Source: Oreohelix idahoensis (Eukaryota > Mollusca > Gastropoda > Stylommatophora > Oreohelicidae). Taken from it: 64,000 nt of DNA. Below the pieces are notes generated by a model. It was not told where the DNA came from. It did not search any database and worked only from the letters and a program-made list of their open reading frames with translations. The stretch is taken from the NCBI GenBank assembly GCA_024509875.1, contig JAMPIV010019840.1, forward strand, positions 651,501 through 715,500, in the 5' to 3' direction. Made by a program: the position numbers and the translations under genes. Positions 1 to 11,165 of this stretch are shown one piece after another. Within the stretch, counting starts at the first letter, position 1. Every line of letters starts with the position of its first letter.

Positions 1-186
1 AAAACGTTAAGCTCCATAAGGGATGTAACCACGACCAAGAAAGAACCTAAAGACTGATAGAACTGGAACATTCAGCTGGAGGTTTACCAAGGAAGAATGT
101 GACTTCCTCTGACCTGTTACAGCTTAACTTGTTTAACGATGGGCAGAGATGTCGTACAACTAGAGAGTAATTAATCAATAGTTTTT

Positions 187-466
187 CTATTTGACCTTTA
201 ACCTAGATCATATTGCTGATCATCTAATACTGTTTTCTTTCTTATGACAGTCTATCTATTTGACCTTTAACCTAGATCATATGGCTGATCAACTAATACC
301 ATATTTCTTTCTTATGACAGTATTTCTGTTTGCCCTTAACCTAGATCATCTGGCTGATCAACTAATACCATATTTCTTTCTTATGACAGTCTTTCTGTTT
401 GCCTTTAACCTAGATCATATGCCTGATCAAATACTACTGTTTTATTTTCTTATAGCAGTCATCTTA
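187..466. repeat. Minisatellite, about four 69-bp units
   Basis: Four tandem copies start near 187, 256, 326 and 395, each beginning with a CTATTT/CTGTTT block and containing CCTAGATCAT and CTTATGACAG. The unit is 69 or 70 bp. Because 69 is a multiple of three, a frame stays open through the copies, but the encoded hydrophobic repeat shows no sign of being a gene. Confidence 0.85.
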
Positions 467-599
467 AGCAGACATTTTTGTATGTGCATAATACATTATT
501 TTGGTGCTTATTTGCTTCAGTGAAACTTAATACTGGGAGAATGTCAAATGTGAACCTGTTTGAAAAATTGTCTGATTGGAAGTCGTTGAGAATTTTTTA

Positions 600-985
600 C
601 CATGTCATTCATTCATTCATCACCCTTGAGCTGGCCAAGGATCATAGGCCTTCAACAAACATATGCCAAGTCTCCCTGTCCTGTGCCATCAGCTTAAGAT
701 CTTTCCATGTCTTCTTCATGCCCTTTTCATCTGTCTCCATTTCTCTTCCCCATGTGTTCCTTGGTCTCCCTCCTACCTTTCTTACCCTGACGATTCCAGA
801 ACAAGGACTGCCTTGTAATGCTACCAACAGGTTTCCTCAATGTGTGTCCTATCCATCTCCATCGTCTTCTTCTCATCTCTTGTTCCACTGCCACTTATCT
901 AGTTCTTGTCATCAGTTCCACATTAGTGATCTTGTCATACCACTTCAATCCTTCTATTCTACACCAGCAACCATTTACTTTTAGC
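600..985 (-). mobile_element. LINE B, 3'-terminal fragment
   Basis: Read on the minus strand, this encodes the C-terminal tail of a non-LTR retrotransposon ORF2, with GRPRNTW followed by an AQDRETW-like segment. This is the usual end of RTE/Jockey-type polymerases. The plus-strand signature is CCTTCAACAAAC, then GAACAAGGACTGCCTTGTAATGCTA, then GTGTCCTATCCATC (shown piecewise). The same block recurs at 37015, 43650, 46945, 47195, 52215, 58060 and 62548. It is frameshifted and 5' truncated. Confidence 0.7.
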
Positions 986-1344
986 ATGAAGAATGTGGTA
1001 ATCTTTATAAACGCGTACTGCCTTGTTGAAGACCTATGTTTCTTGAAGTAATAGACTGGTGAATGACTTTCTGAAAAGTTCTCATGTTTGAACATTTTCT
1101 TATATTTTCTTATCATTATTAATAATCCTGTAGGCTTGAACTTCAGAAAATTGGGCACAAGAAGGGCCACGATTATGATGAATGGGAAGGACTGGCAGAT
1201 TTTGTTGAAGATTTTATGAAGGCCAGAAGAACAATGATAAAACATTACTAGATGTCTCAGAAGGACATTGTATAGTAAAGTTGAAAAGATACATAAGGTG
1301 TAACAATTATACCCTACTATAAACATAGGAAATCAAGAGCTAAG

Positions 1345-1460
1345 AATCAGACCTCCAGGATGACCCAAAGTTCGCTGGGAATGAAAACATCAGACAATCT
1401 CTGAAGGACCAAAGACTGGACTTGAACCAGGCCAAAAGGAAGTGTCTGTGTTTTATTGTT
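1345..1460 (+). mobile_element. LINE ORF2 C-terminal scrap
   Basis: The stretch around 1362-1440 encodes a degraded version of the tail motif NIRQSLKD..LDLNQAKRK, seen again on the minus strand at 34225-34335. Both look like the last residues of a LINE polymerase. No longer coding context survives. Confidence 0.5.
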
Positions 1461-1499
1461 TTATTTTCTTTAATAAATACCGTCTCAAACAGTGTGAGC

Positions 1500-2290
1500 C
1501 AGGCCAGATGAACCGTGGACATAAGTAGACAAGGATTGGTTAGCTGGCTTTTGATTGAACTAATGTAGACAAAAATTGGTTCATTCGTTAAACAAATGTA
1601 GACAGAGATTTGCTGGCTGTCAATTTGGTTGAACTAGTATAGATACAAAATTGATTCATTTGTGGAACTGATGTAGACAAAGATTGTTTCATTCTTTGAA
1701 CAAACATATACAAAGATTGGTTAATTTGTTGAACTAATATAGACAAAATTTGATTCATTTGTTGAACTAATGTACACACAGATTTTCTAGCTCTCTAGCA
1801 TGTCGAACAAATGTAGATGAAAAGAGGTTCATTTATTGAACTAATGTAGACAAAGATGTTGAGTGGCTGGTTGATTGAACAGATGTAGATAAAAATAGTT
1901 GGCTGACTAATTGATTGGTGTAACATGCAGTTGTGTTGACCAGCTAGATCATTGGTTGAGCAGTGTAGACAAAGATTGATTGGTTACTGGTAGGTTGGTT
2001 TAGGAAATGTAGACATAGATGGTTGGCTGGCTTATTGATTGGTGTAACATGTTGATCGCCTAGATTGTTGATTGAGCATTGTAGACAACAATTTATTAGT
2101 TGCTGGTTGGTTGAACAGATGTAGACATAGATGGTTTGCGAACTAATTGAATGGTGTAAAATGTAATTGTGTTGGTTGAACAGTGTAGATACAAATTTGC
2201 TAGCTTACTACGTAGTTAATTGAACAGTGTAGACAAAGATTGATTGGTTACTGGTTGGTTGGTTTGGTGGTTGAATGAGTGAATACATTA
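1500..2290. repeat. Degenerate minisatellite, GTAGACAAAGATTG units
   Basis: The phrase 'tgaact/acaaatgtagacaaagattg' recurs irregularly roughly every 30-60 bp, with longer units containing TTGGTTGAACAGTGTAGACAAAG in the second half. Copies are diverged. No coding potential is seen. Confidence 0.7.
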
Positions 2291-2790
2291 TAACACTGCA
2301 CTGGTGAATTGACACCTATCCAGGGGAGAAGTGGTGGGGAGGGGGTCAACATCAGTGCATTTTTTTTATACGGGTAATTGTGGTGTTTTAGCAGTAGACT
2401 TCCTAGCAAGGGCAGCACAATCCAAGTGCATTTACTTTGTAATCTATTTAGTTATCTGCCAGATATCTCACAAATTGTGGTGACCTAGCTAGCTGGCACT
2501 GGGTGCTTTTTTAATATTTAATATTATTATAATGAATAACATATCCACTACATTTAATTACAAAAATATGGAACACACTGTAGCATCCCGGTGATGAGCA
2601 TGTCTAGATCAGAATCTTTGTAGCAGCCGTAGCATAATTATGCTTGCTTGAAGTCTTAGACAAGTCAGGGTTTAGGGGTTATAAACTATTTTGACCTGGT
2701 CACAATTTTTTTTTTTTTTGCATAATCATTTAATTTCTTATCTGGGGGCTCAATATTGAGCATCTGAGAATGGAACCAGTTTGCACAACG
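2291..2790. other. No gene recognised
   Basis: AT-rich sequence with short homopolymers (T runs near 2360 and 2707). I see no ORF, RNA gene or element boundary. Confidence 0.5.
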
Positions 2791-2794
2791 GAAT

Positions 2795-4117
2795 ATGTCA
2801 AAAATGGTGGTTAAGGAAAGTATGCAGGGGTCCAGTAGTCTTATTGAATATATCATAAATTGTGGCTAGTGAAAGTATGCAGAGGTCCAGTAACCTTATT
2901 CTGGAAAATGCCATAAGTGGTGGCTAAAGAAGGTATGCAGGGGTCCAGTAACCTTATTCTGGAAAATGCCATAAGTGGTGGCTAAAGAAGATATGGAGTG
3001 GTCCAGTAACTTTATTATGGAAAATGCCATAAGTGGTGGCTAAAAGTATGCAGGGGTCCAGTAACCTTATTATGGAAAATGCCATAAGTGGTGGCTAAAG
3101 AAAGTATGCAGGGGTCCAGTAACCTTATTCTGGAAAATGCCATAAGTGGTGGCTAAAGAAAGTATGCAGGGGTCCAGTAACCTTATTCTGGAAAATGCCA
3201 TAAGTGGTGGCTAAAGAAGGTATGCAGGGGTCCAGTAACCTTATTATGGAAAATGCCATAAGTGGTGGCTAAAGAAGGTATGCAGGGGTCCAGTAACCTT
3301 ATTATGGAAAATGCCATAAGTGGTGGCTAAAGAAGGTATGCAGGGGTCCAGTAACCTTATTATGGAAAATGCCATAAGTGGTGGCTAAAGAAAGTATGCA
3401 GGGGTCCAGTAACCTTATTATGGAAAATGCCATAAGTGGTGGCTAAAGAAAGTATGCAGGGGTCCAGTAACCTTATTATGGAAAATGCCATAAGTGGTGG
3501 CTATAGAAGGTATGCAGGGGTTGTAACCTTATTATGGAAAATGCCATAAGTGGTGGCTAAAGAAGGTATGCAGGGGTCCAGTAACCTTATTATAGAAAAT
3601 GCCATAAGTGGTGGCTAAAGAAGGTATGCAGGGGTCCAGTAACCTTATTATGGAAAATGCCATAAGTGGTGGCTAAAGAAAGTATGCAGGGGTCCAGTAA
3701 CCTTATTATGGAAAATGCCATAAGTGGTGGCTAAAGAAAGTATGCAGGGGTCCAGTAACTTTATTCTGGAAAATGCCATAAGTGGTGGCTAAAGAAAGTA
3801 TGCAGGGGTCCAGTAACCTTATTCTGGAAAATGCCATAAGTGGTGGCTAAAGAAAGTATGCAGGGGTCCAGTAACCTTATTATGGAAAATGCCATAAGTG
3901 GTGGCTAAAGAAGGTATGCAGGGGTCCAGTAACCTTATTATGGAAAATGCCATAAGTGGTGGCTAAAGAAGGTATGCAGGGGTCCAGTAACCTTATTATG
4001 GAAAATGCCATAAGTGGTGGATAAAGAAAGTATGCAGGGGTCCAGTAACCTTATTATAGAAAATGCCATAAGTGGTGGATAAAGAAAGTATGCAGGGGTC
4101 CAGTAACCTTATTATGT
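2795..4117. repeat. 58-bp minisatellite, about 23 copies
   Basis: Tandem units of 58 bp carry GTATGCAGGGGTCCAGTAAC, then CTTATTATGGAAAATGCC, then ATAAGTGGTGGCTAAAG. Most units differ at only one to three sites, chiefly TTATTATGG versus TTATTCTGG and AAAG versus AAGG. The first two units (2795-2900) are diverged, as expected for an array edge. The near-identity implies recent expansion or homogenisation. Confidence 0.95.
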
Positions 4118-4139
4118 AACAAATTACTTCAGAGGCCAC

Positions 4140-4745
4140 CACAGATTGTTCTTGTTGTTGTTTAACTAGGGCTGCTGAGCTTCTCACTCTTTAGCAGCCA
4201 ATACCAAGTTGAGGACTCCTTGGTATTATCTACACTGTAGATCTAGGCTTTTCCTGTGGCTTTTCTGACATTCTGAAACATGTTGAGTTGGTCATGAGCT
4301 CCAGTTTCTCCTACTTGACTTGCATTTAAAGGATCGTCACATCTGGTCCCAAGCTAGGAGTAAAATGCACATGCCATACTGTACATTCCCCACCATCCAA
4401 GGGGGCTCACCAGCTATGCAGAGCTAAAATACTGTACTCTGGTTCTGGGCTCTCCCAAGGAATTGTCACGTCCTGCACAGAGCCACTTCTCAGCTTCCCC
4501 CCCCATCTATCTCTAGGTCCATAGTGAGATCTGCCTGCAAGCAGTCAACCAGATCAAAGCCAAAGAATCACATCTGGGGCTCAAGTGACTTATCCAAGCT
4601 TAGTGTGCAATGCTGGGTTCTCAGCAATTTTCACCATAGGGGGAATCCCTGGAAGTGTGTGGATGATTTCAAGAGTCAATGAGGGTGTAATTAGTCTCAC
4701 AGACAGAGGTTCACTTCCACATGTGCATTGTGCATAGCTGGTAGT
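4140..4745 (+). repeat. Repeat E, copy 1
   Basis: A non-coding dispersed repeat carries CTACACTGTAGATCTAGGCTTTTCCTGTGGC, then CTTGCATTTAAAGGATC, then a CTGGTCCCAAGCTAGGAG block (shown piecewise). Related copies lie at 26340-26684 plus 31834-31990 (minus strand, split by later insertions) and at 35710-36030 (plus). No ORF is seen, so its class is unknown. Confidence 0.75.
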
Positions 4746-5464
4746 CTTATAAAGATGACTCCAGATATGCCTCTATGTATGCCACCACAGACAAAACACT
4801 TGAAGTTCTTTAGTAGATGGAGCAGACAGTAGTTGTGACCCTGACCTTCTTAAGCAGTAAGATCAATGGGATAAGATTTTTCATATCTGGTTCATATTTA
4901 TTTTGGAATTGCTGAGACAAAGGATGTGGGTACAGACTTCACCCCTGTAGTTAAAGGTTTGGATGAAAATTGCAACCTGGCATATTTGTCTGTTTATTAC
5001 TTTGTTAACATGCGTGAACAAACATTCCTTTATGTTTCCGTTATTGCTAATATTTTTTTGTTTTGGTTTGTACATATTGTATTAGTTATTTAATAACCTT
5101 TTGAGCGGTGATCTACTTTATTGAGTGCGTGATTGTTCTGAATGTCAGAAGTCACAGATTTTGATTGTAACAATTGTTACTTTTTTTGTGCAAGATGGGT
5201 TCTAGGTGTCCAGGGGCATATAGTTTTGTAGAATGTTTTTTTTTTGTGTGTGTTAATATTAATTGTGATTCAAGTCAGCTCTGAAGGAATGAAAAACAAC
5301 AAATTACGTGTTATTTTTAAAGGATTGAGAATTGGTATTAACAGGCATGACTGCAATTCTGCTCTGACCCTCATTTCTCTCAGTTCTGATAACATTACCC
5401 TTTCATTTCTCTCAACTCTTATTTGTTATCTTTTCATTTGTTTTTTAACTTTTGTTATCCTTTT
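4746..5464. other. No gene recognised
   Basis: AT-rich sequence without a convincing ORF, structural RNA or element terminus. Confidence 0.5.
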
Positions 5465-6010
5465 CATTTAATCTCAACTGTTACATTGTCAACTTTTTGC
5501 TTCTCTCAACTGTTATATTGTCATCTTTTTGTTTCTCTCAACTGTTATATTGTCATCTTTTTGTTTCTCTCAACTGTTATATTGTTATCTTTTTGCTTCT
5601 CTCAACTGTTACATTGTCAACTTTTTGCTTCTCTCAACTGTTACATTGTTATCTTTTTTGTTTCTCTCAACTGCTATATTGTCATCTTTTTGTTTCTCTC
5701 AACTGTTATATTGTTATCTTTTTGCTTCTCTCAACTGTTACATTGTCAACTTTTTGCTTCTCTCAACTGTTACATTGTTATCTTTTTTGTTTCTCTCAAC
5801 TGCTATATTGTCATCTTTTTGTTTGTCTCAGCTGTTATATTGTTATCTTTTTGCTTCTCTCAACTGTTACATTGTCAACTTTTTGCTTCTCTCAACTGTT
5901 ACATTGTTATCTTTTTTGTTTCTCTCAACTGTTATATTGTCATCTTTTTGTTTCTCTCAACTGTTATATTGTTATCTCTTCATTTCTGTCCTCTTATATT
6001 GTTATCCTGA
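5465..6010. repeat. 32-bp minisatellite with a higher-order 4-mer
   Basis: About 17 units of 32 (sometimes 33) bp carry CTCTCAACTGTTATATTG. Variant units differ in GTCATC, GTTATC or GTCAAC and in GTTT versus GCTT. In the middle, four variants in fixed order repeat as a block of 129 bp, three times. All three frames stay open by composition, which is not evidence for a protein. Confidence 0.9.
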
Positions 6011-6154
6011 CATCCTCCTATCTGGTAATCTAAAATGTTCACTCATGAATCTCCTGTCTTGCTCCTTACAGAGCATTCAGCCACAATTTCCGCTGGCTCT
6101 CTTGCAGGAGGCTTGCATCAAAGCACATACTTGTGCAGCAGTAGTTTCAGTAAA

Positions 6155-6415
6155 AAAAAGGTAAAGGATCCATTGAGGCATATTGGGAATATGGTGTTAG
6201 GCCCATATTTTTATGACCATCGGCTCACTAGAAGGTGATGTGGTCAGCATCACGCCAGCCGCCTTAATCTTCCCAGAGTCACTGGTACCCAGTTCATAAG
6301 GCTGGGTCAACCCTGGTGCCGTTTGCGGTCTAAAAAATCCCACCACAACTGAGGATTGAACCATGGACCACCGAGCTAGGAAGCCAGTGCACTAACCACA
6401 ACTCACATTAGCCGC
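6155..6415 (-). mobile_element. SINE C (tRNA-derived), minus strand
   Basis: On the minus strand the head resembles a tRNA gene: TGGTTAGTGCACTGG (A-box-like) followed by GGTTCAATCC (B-box-like), then a family-specific body. The plus-strand end reads CATTGAGGCATATTGGGAAT. Other copies are at 48514-48776, 58326-58707 and 62262-62535. Polymerase III transcription and LINE-dependent mobility are family-level inferences. Confidence 0.8.
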
Positions 6416-6589
6416 CTCCTATGACATGCCTGAAGGAGCAGGAGTTCTGAGGATTACGGGAGTCAGGAACAGCAACATGAAACCAATAGAACTAGTGACA
6501 GCATTGTGTCATGATAAGAATCTGGATGAGAGAACGGTGAGTTAAAGTGGATCTGGAGGAGAGAATGTTGAGTTCAAATGGATAAAGAG

Positions 6590-7200
6590 CAGTAACATTA
6601 GATTACATGTTAAAATGTTCTATGAAAAGAGCAGTAAATTAGGATACATGTTAAGATGTTCAATGAAAAGAGCAGGAACATTTTAAAATGTTCTATAAAA
6701 AAAGGCATTAACATCAGAATACATGTTAAATTAAAATGTTCTATAAAGAAAGGCATTAACATCAGAATACATGTTAAAATGTTCTATGAAAAGAGCAGTA
6801 AAATGTTCTATGACAAGAGTAGTTATATGTTAAAATGTTGTATGAAATAAGCATTAACATTAGAATACTCGTTAAAATGTTATTTAACATTAGAATACAT
6901 GTTAAAGTTTTATATGAAAAGAAGTAGTAATTTTAGAAAATATGTTAAAAAGGTTCTGTGAAGAGAGCAGTAATAATAGAATACACGTTAAAAAGGTTTT
7001 ATAAGGAGATAGTAACATTAGACTACATGTTACATTGTTCTATGAAAATACAAGCAACATTAGACTGCATGTTAAAGTGTTCTATGAAAAGAACTGTGAC
7101 ATGTTAAAAATGTTCTGTGAAAAAAGCAGTAGTATATTAAAATGTACTATGAAAAGATCAGTAACATTAGATTATGTGTTAAACGGTTCTAAAGTACTTA
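6590..7200. repeat. Degenerate minisatellite, about 45-bp units
   Basis: The motif 'acatgttaaaatgttctatgaaaagagcagtaacattaga' recurs about a dozen times with many indels. No gene is seen. Confidence 0.75.
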
Positions 7201-7309
7201 ATACATAACATTAGTTCTGTGATTTGTTTTATGCGACTGTGAATATGTTTTTTGCTACAAATTAAATTTGGCTAATTATAACATTCCCACTGTCATTACT
7301 ATCTTATTG

Positions 7310-7985
7310 TACTTGTCATGGAATTGCCTCCCCTGCTTTGCAGTAGTGGTCCAACAGTGACCAAAACTCAAGAGTATCTAATATGGGTCTTCAAATGTGT
7401 CTACCTTAGCACTAGATTACTCTTGGCAGAGTTGTAGATAGAAGGAAAATGACGCTTCTCTCTCACGGGAGTTTTCATAAGATATATCAGAAGTCAAGAA
7501 CAATGCTGCTTTGAGCAGGGCAATTGTTAACTTATATCTGATCCGCCGCCTTTTATGAAGAATTAAGCAATGATTAATTTCAGCTCGTTCAAGCCCCCAC
7601 CCTGATTTACTCAGTGGAATTCTTCTTATTATGGTATAGCTCTGTTTAGAGTGTATTTAGTAAATTGACTGAGACAAATATGCAGTTTATTCAAAACGAC
7701 TAAATCTACGTTAAATTTGTATATTTACAAATAACAGATTTAACAATATTTAGGTTTTAACAAGGTTTTAAATACATGAATAATTATTTATCATAAAAAT
7801 TATCATCATTGTCGTGATGTAATGATAGTTTGTAAAGAAGGTCACTTGGCAGCTTTTATGTGTTACTTAGCTGTCAGTGATGGTTCTGCTCCTTCTGACG
7901 GTTTGGTTCTTGGTAGACTGGATCGCTGATCCCGCTCATCACTGGTCAAGGTTGTAGGGCGCAGCACGTTCCCAGAAATGTCAGC
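7310..7985 (-). mobile_element. LTR-like repeat, related to 40422-41201
   Basis: This is a diverged copy of the sequence at 40422-41201: ATTGCCTCCCCTGCTTTGCAG, then ACTCAAGAGTATCTAAT, then GCCCCCACCCTGATTTACTCAG (shown piecewise). The better copy sits next to a gag remnant and is bounded by TG...CA in minus orientation, so this one is probably a solo LTR fragment. It is followed at 7991 by a run of T. Confidence 0.6.
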
Positions 7986-9049
7986 GAATGTCTTTTTTTT
8001 TTTTTTTTTTTTTCCTCTATTTCAAACCCCCGCCAATCATTTCAAAACTGCTTATTTGGGTGGGGTAATTCAAAGTTATTCCGACATGGAAAATTCTGTG
8101 CGTGATGCAAAAGGTCACGTCTTCCCATAAATGGAAGTGACAAGTCTGTACACTCTTTCCACAATGTATTTCAGATGTATCATCTTACTTTCCTCTAAAG
8201 CAATGTCTCTGAAACAGGTGGACAGGAAATGATGATGTCATTCATGTCTGTCCAGAATGTGTCACACAGACAAGTAATCTCTTTATCCATCGCTTGTACA
8301 CACAAAATCCATCTGCGGGCGAGTAATTTTATCTCCTGGCATGGCTTGAGCAAACAAAAATCATCTCTTTACCATCTTGGTAAGTGCGACGTGTTCGCCT
8401 TATGAATTCTTAACTAAAGTCGCTGGGGCGATTTTAGTGTTAATCTGTAGTCTGATATCTGCCACACCTGAGATTAACCAACATGATTGTTGGTTAATGT
8501 TATCTCATCTGTTCCTTTTCCCAGCAGGGAGGAATGTGTAACCAAACAGACATGATGACTTCTCACTGAGAGGAGTGTAAGAACGTTTGAAAATACTAAA
8601 TAGCTGCCACATAGCAGATAAAGAAAAATCTGCCGACCACTGAAAAGCACGTAATTAGTCAGTACAACAACTGTATCAGAATACAGCCATAGTGGACAAG
8701 AGAGCGACCCAAAATTATGTGACAGTACTAACAAAGGAATTTATGTTTATGAGTCGTCATAACACAGTCCAGTGTATGTTCTTTTACGTTTGTTTATGAT
8801 TACAAAGACATTATATACTTATAACAGGAGCCCCAACCTTTAGCACTCCCTATACACTCTTAGCTTTTGATAAATCTTCCCGTATCCATTTTTCACTATG
8901 AGAGGACATAAATGCTAGAGTTTACCATGCATATGCACGTAAGAAAATAAATCATTAATTTTTAATAAAGAAAACTTTATTCAGTACATTAAATTTTATA
9001 GTGCCATAAAATTGTGCATATGCATGGTAAACACTGTCAGAAAAATTAG
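7986..9049. other. No gene recognised
   Basis: Includes a run of about 20 T near 7991-8013. No coding region, RNA gene or element boundary is recognised. Confidence 0.5.
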
Positions 9050-9395
9050 TGTTCATTCTCCTCCAAATCTACTTTAACTCACTGTTCTCTCCCCCAGATC
9101 CACTTTAACTCACCGTTAATTCTCCTCCATATCCACTTGAACTCACTGTTCTCTCCCCAGATTCATTCTAACTCACCATTCTCTCCTCCAGATCCACTTT
9201 AACTCACCATTCATTCTCCTCCAGATCCGCTTTAACTCACCATTCCTTCTCTTCCAGATCCACTCTAACTCACTTTCTCTACTCCAGATCCACTTTAACT
9301 CACCATTCTCTCCTCCAGATTCACTATAACTCACTGTTCTCTCCCCCAGATCCACTTTACTCACCATTCTCTCCTCCAGATCCACTTTAACTCAC
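9050..9395. repeat. Minisatellite, about 37-bp units
   Basis: About nine units carry ACTCACCATTCTCTCCTCCAG then ATCCACTTTA. Units vary by small indels. Confidence 0.85.
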
Positions 9396-9554
9396 CTTCC
9401 AGATATTGCCCATAACCCCTGTCACAGAGATAAAAGTGCCATGACCCACAAAATAAAGTTACATCATTGAGACACAGAGATAATGTTAATACAAATAAGG
9501 TCACTCTAAATCCTTCACCTTGGTGATAATTTTATTAAATATGATTACTTTCTC

Positions 9555-9850
9555 GAAGACGCAGCAAGAGAGATGAATGCAGTCAGCAACCCATAGCTTG
9601 ACTGCTTGCGTCAGCGAACCAGAGCTGACCAAGACCCTACTCCACCTCCAAGTGGTGGTCCTGGAAACAAGCTGCATCACTGCAGTCTGGCTGAGAGAGT
9701 AGGGATCGAAGAGGGAAGGCTAACCCGGTCCCAAAAATGCCATGCTGAAAACGGATGTGTTGGGCCGAAAGGCACATATATCGCAGCTTTGCTGTAAACG
9801 GTGACACAACGTAACAAACTTCCTTTTTAGGACGAACGCAGAAGAAGAAG
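9555..9850 (+). mobile_element. SINE B with GAA tail
   Basis: This is a copy of the non-coding family that carries CAACCCATAGCTTGACTG, GGTGGTCCTGGAAAC, CTGCAGTCTGGCTGAG and CCAAAAATGCC, and that ends in (GAA)n after a GGACGAACG block. Other copies are at 26861-27134 plus 31798-31833, 32365-32687, 42390-42500 and 47777-48048. No protein is encoded. Confidence 0.85.
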
Positions 9851-10984
9851 ACTTTACCATATGTGTGTACATTTACTGACTAATCCAGCACATGGACCTA
9901 TAATGAACTTTCTACATTTTTAGTTGTCTTAATTATTGTTGCCTGTCTAAAATCTCTAATCTCTCTGTCCTAGTGTGTGTGTTGTTATTTGTATGAGCGA
10001 AGGTATTTATTTTTCTACCATTTTACACACGACACCTGTTTCCTAAGCTCTTCTATAGGAAAGAGTCAGGAGTTTCTGATTATGTCATCACTGCTGACAG
10101 AGCGAATGCTGACTTCAGCCTGTTTTGTTAAATCTAATGACTCTTTCTCACATCCCAGATATGTGACATTACTGCACTTCTTCAAATATTCTCATAAACA
10201 AAAAATACAAAACAATCAAAATGTCTCTACACATACAATGTCCCATTCACACGCAGTGGTGTTCGGTGCTTATGGTTAAAATTTTAATTCCTTTTCCTAA
10301 ATGTAATTAACATCAATCAACATTACATTCCTTTCTTTGATTAAATTTGTATTTGTTCTAAAACAACCTCGAGGTGTGAAAACCACTCTATAAAATTTCA
10401 CATCCAGCATCGCCTACTGCTTATGCTTCGCGTGAAAGGTAGCGGGCAATGTTTTGTATTTGCATGAGATTAAACTGTGAGAAATAAAAACGTTTTTCCT
10501 TACCAAGCTATCATAAGTTTGTTGTAAATTGTAACATATACATAAAACGCTGTCTCATGCGAGAATAGCACTCCTGGTGGAGTATTTGTAACTTATGTAT
10601 TAAAGCTGCAGGTGGAGCATGCTACACAACTGGAAAAAGGCTATTTCAGAATAGAAGAACCTTACTGTGCAGGATGTCTTCAAGACAATAATATATAATT
10701 TTTCTTGTTACAATGTAAGACCAAATGAGAATCCCAATATTAGATTATTTGCAGGCATCAAATTTACCTATAAATATAGAAGAGGTGTTAAGAATAGACA
10801 TACCTATGGAACTGAATAATATAGTCAAACAATATTTAACACGAACAAATGTTAATATATTGTGGCTGGGAATGTGAAGGTCTGATACTGTTCTTACAAT
10901 ACATATGACTTATATCAAGTGAAAGTCAATTAACTATCTAACTGGAAACACCAGACCTTTATTACCCCCCACCCCCAGAATATT
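9851..10984. other. No gene recognised
   Basis: AT-rich intergenic sequence. No ORF or element terminus that I can support. Confidence 0.5.
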
Positions 10985-11165
10985 ATTTTTATATGGTGTT
11001 TTTGTTGACCATGCTGGAATGGGTGGAGTTATCGGAAGGTATAGAGAAGATACACTTAATGACAATGGAAAGTGACTCCTTAGATTCTGCACTGAGCAAA
11101 ACCTTATCATTACAAAGACAAAGTTCCCCCATAAGCGCATACATGCATACATGTGGCGACAGGGT
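10985..11165 (+). pseudogene. LINE endonuclease fragment
   Basis: The plus strand encodes a decayed apurinic-like endonuclease segment of a non-LTR retrotransposon: NDNGK, a stop, then LLRFC and NLIITKTKFPHK followed by TW. This matches the pattern N-x-NG-x(2)-LL-x-FC...L-x-I-x-NT-x-F...TW of RTE/Jockey-type endonucleases. The next recognisable endonuclease piece is at 13105, so the two may be one element split by roughly 1.9 kb. Confidence 0.6.

Noticed and set aside
2795..4117. Possible CRISPR-like array
   Set aside because: Repeat units are contiguous without unique spacers, in a eukaryotic minisatellite.
5423..6164. Three overlapping open frames of about 195-211 codons
   Set aside because: They lie in a minisatellite. 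Openness in all frames follows from the repeat unit, and the peptides are Leu/Ser/Tyr repeats with no family resemblance.
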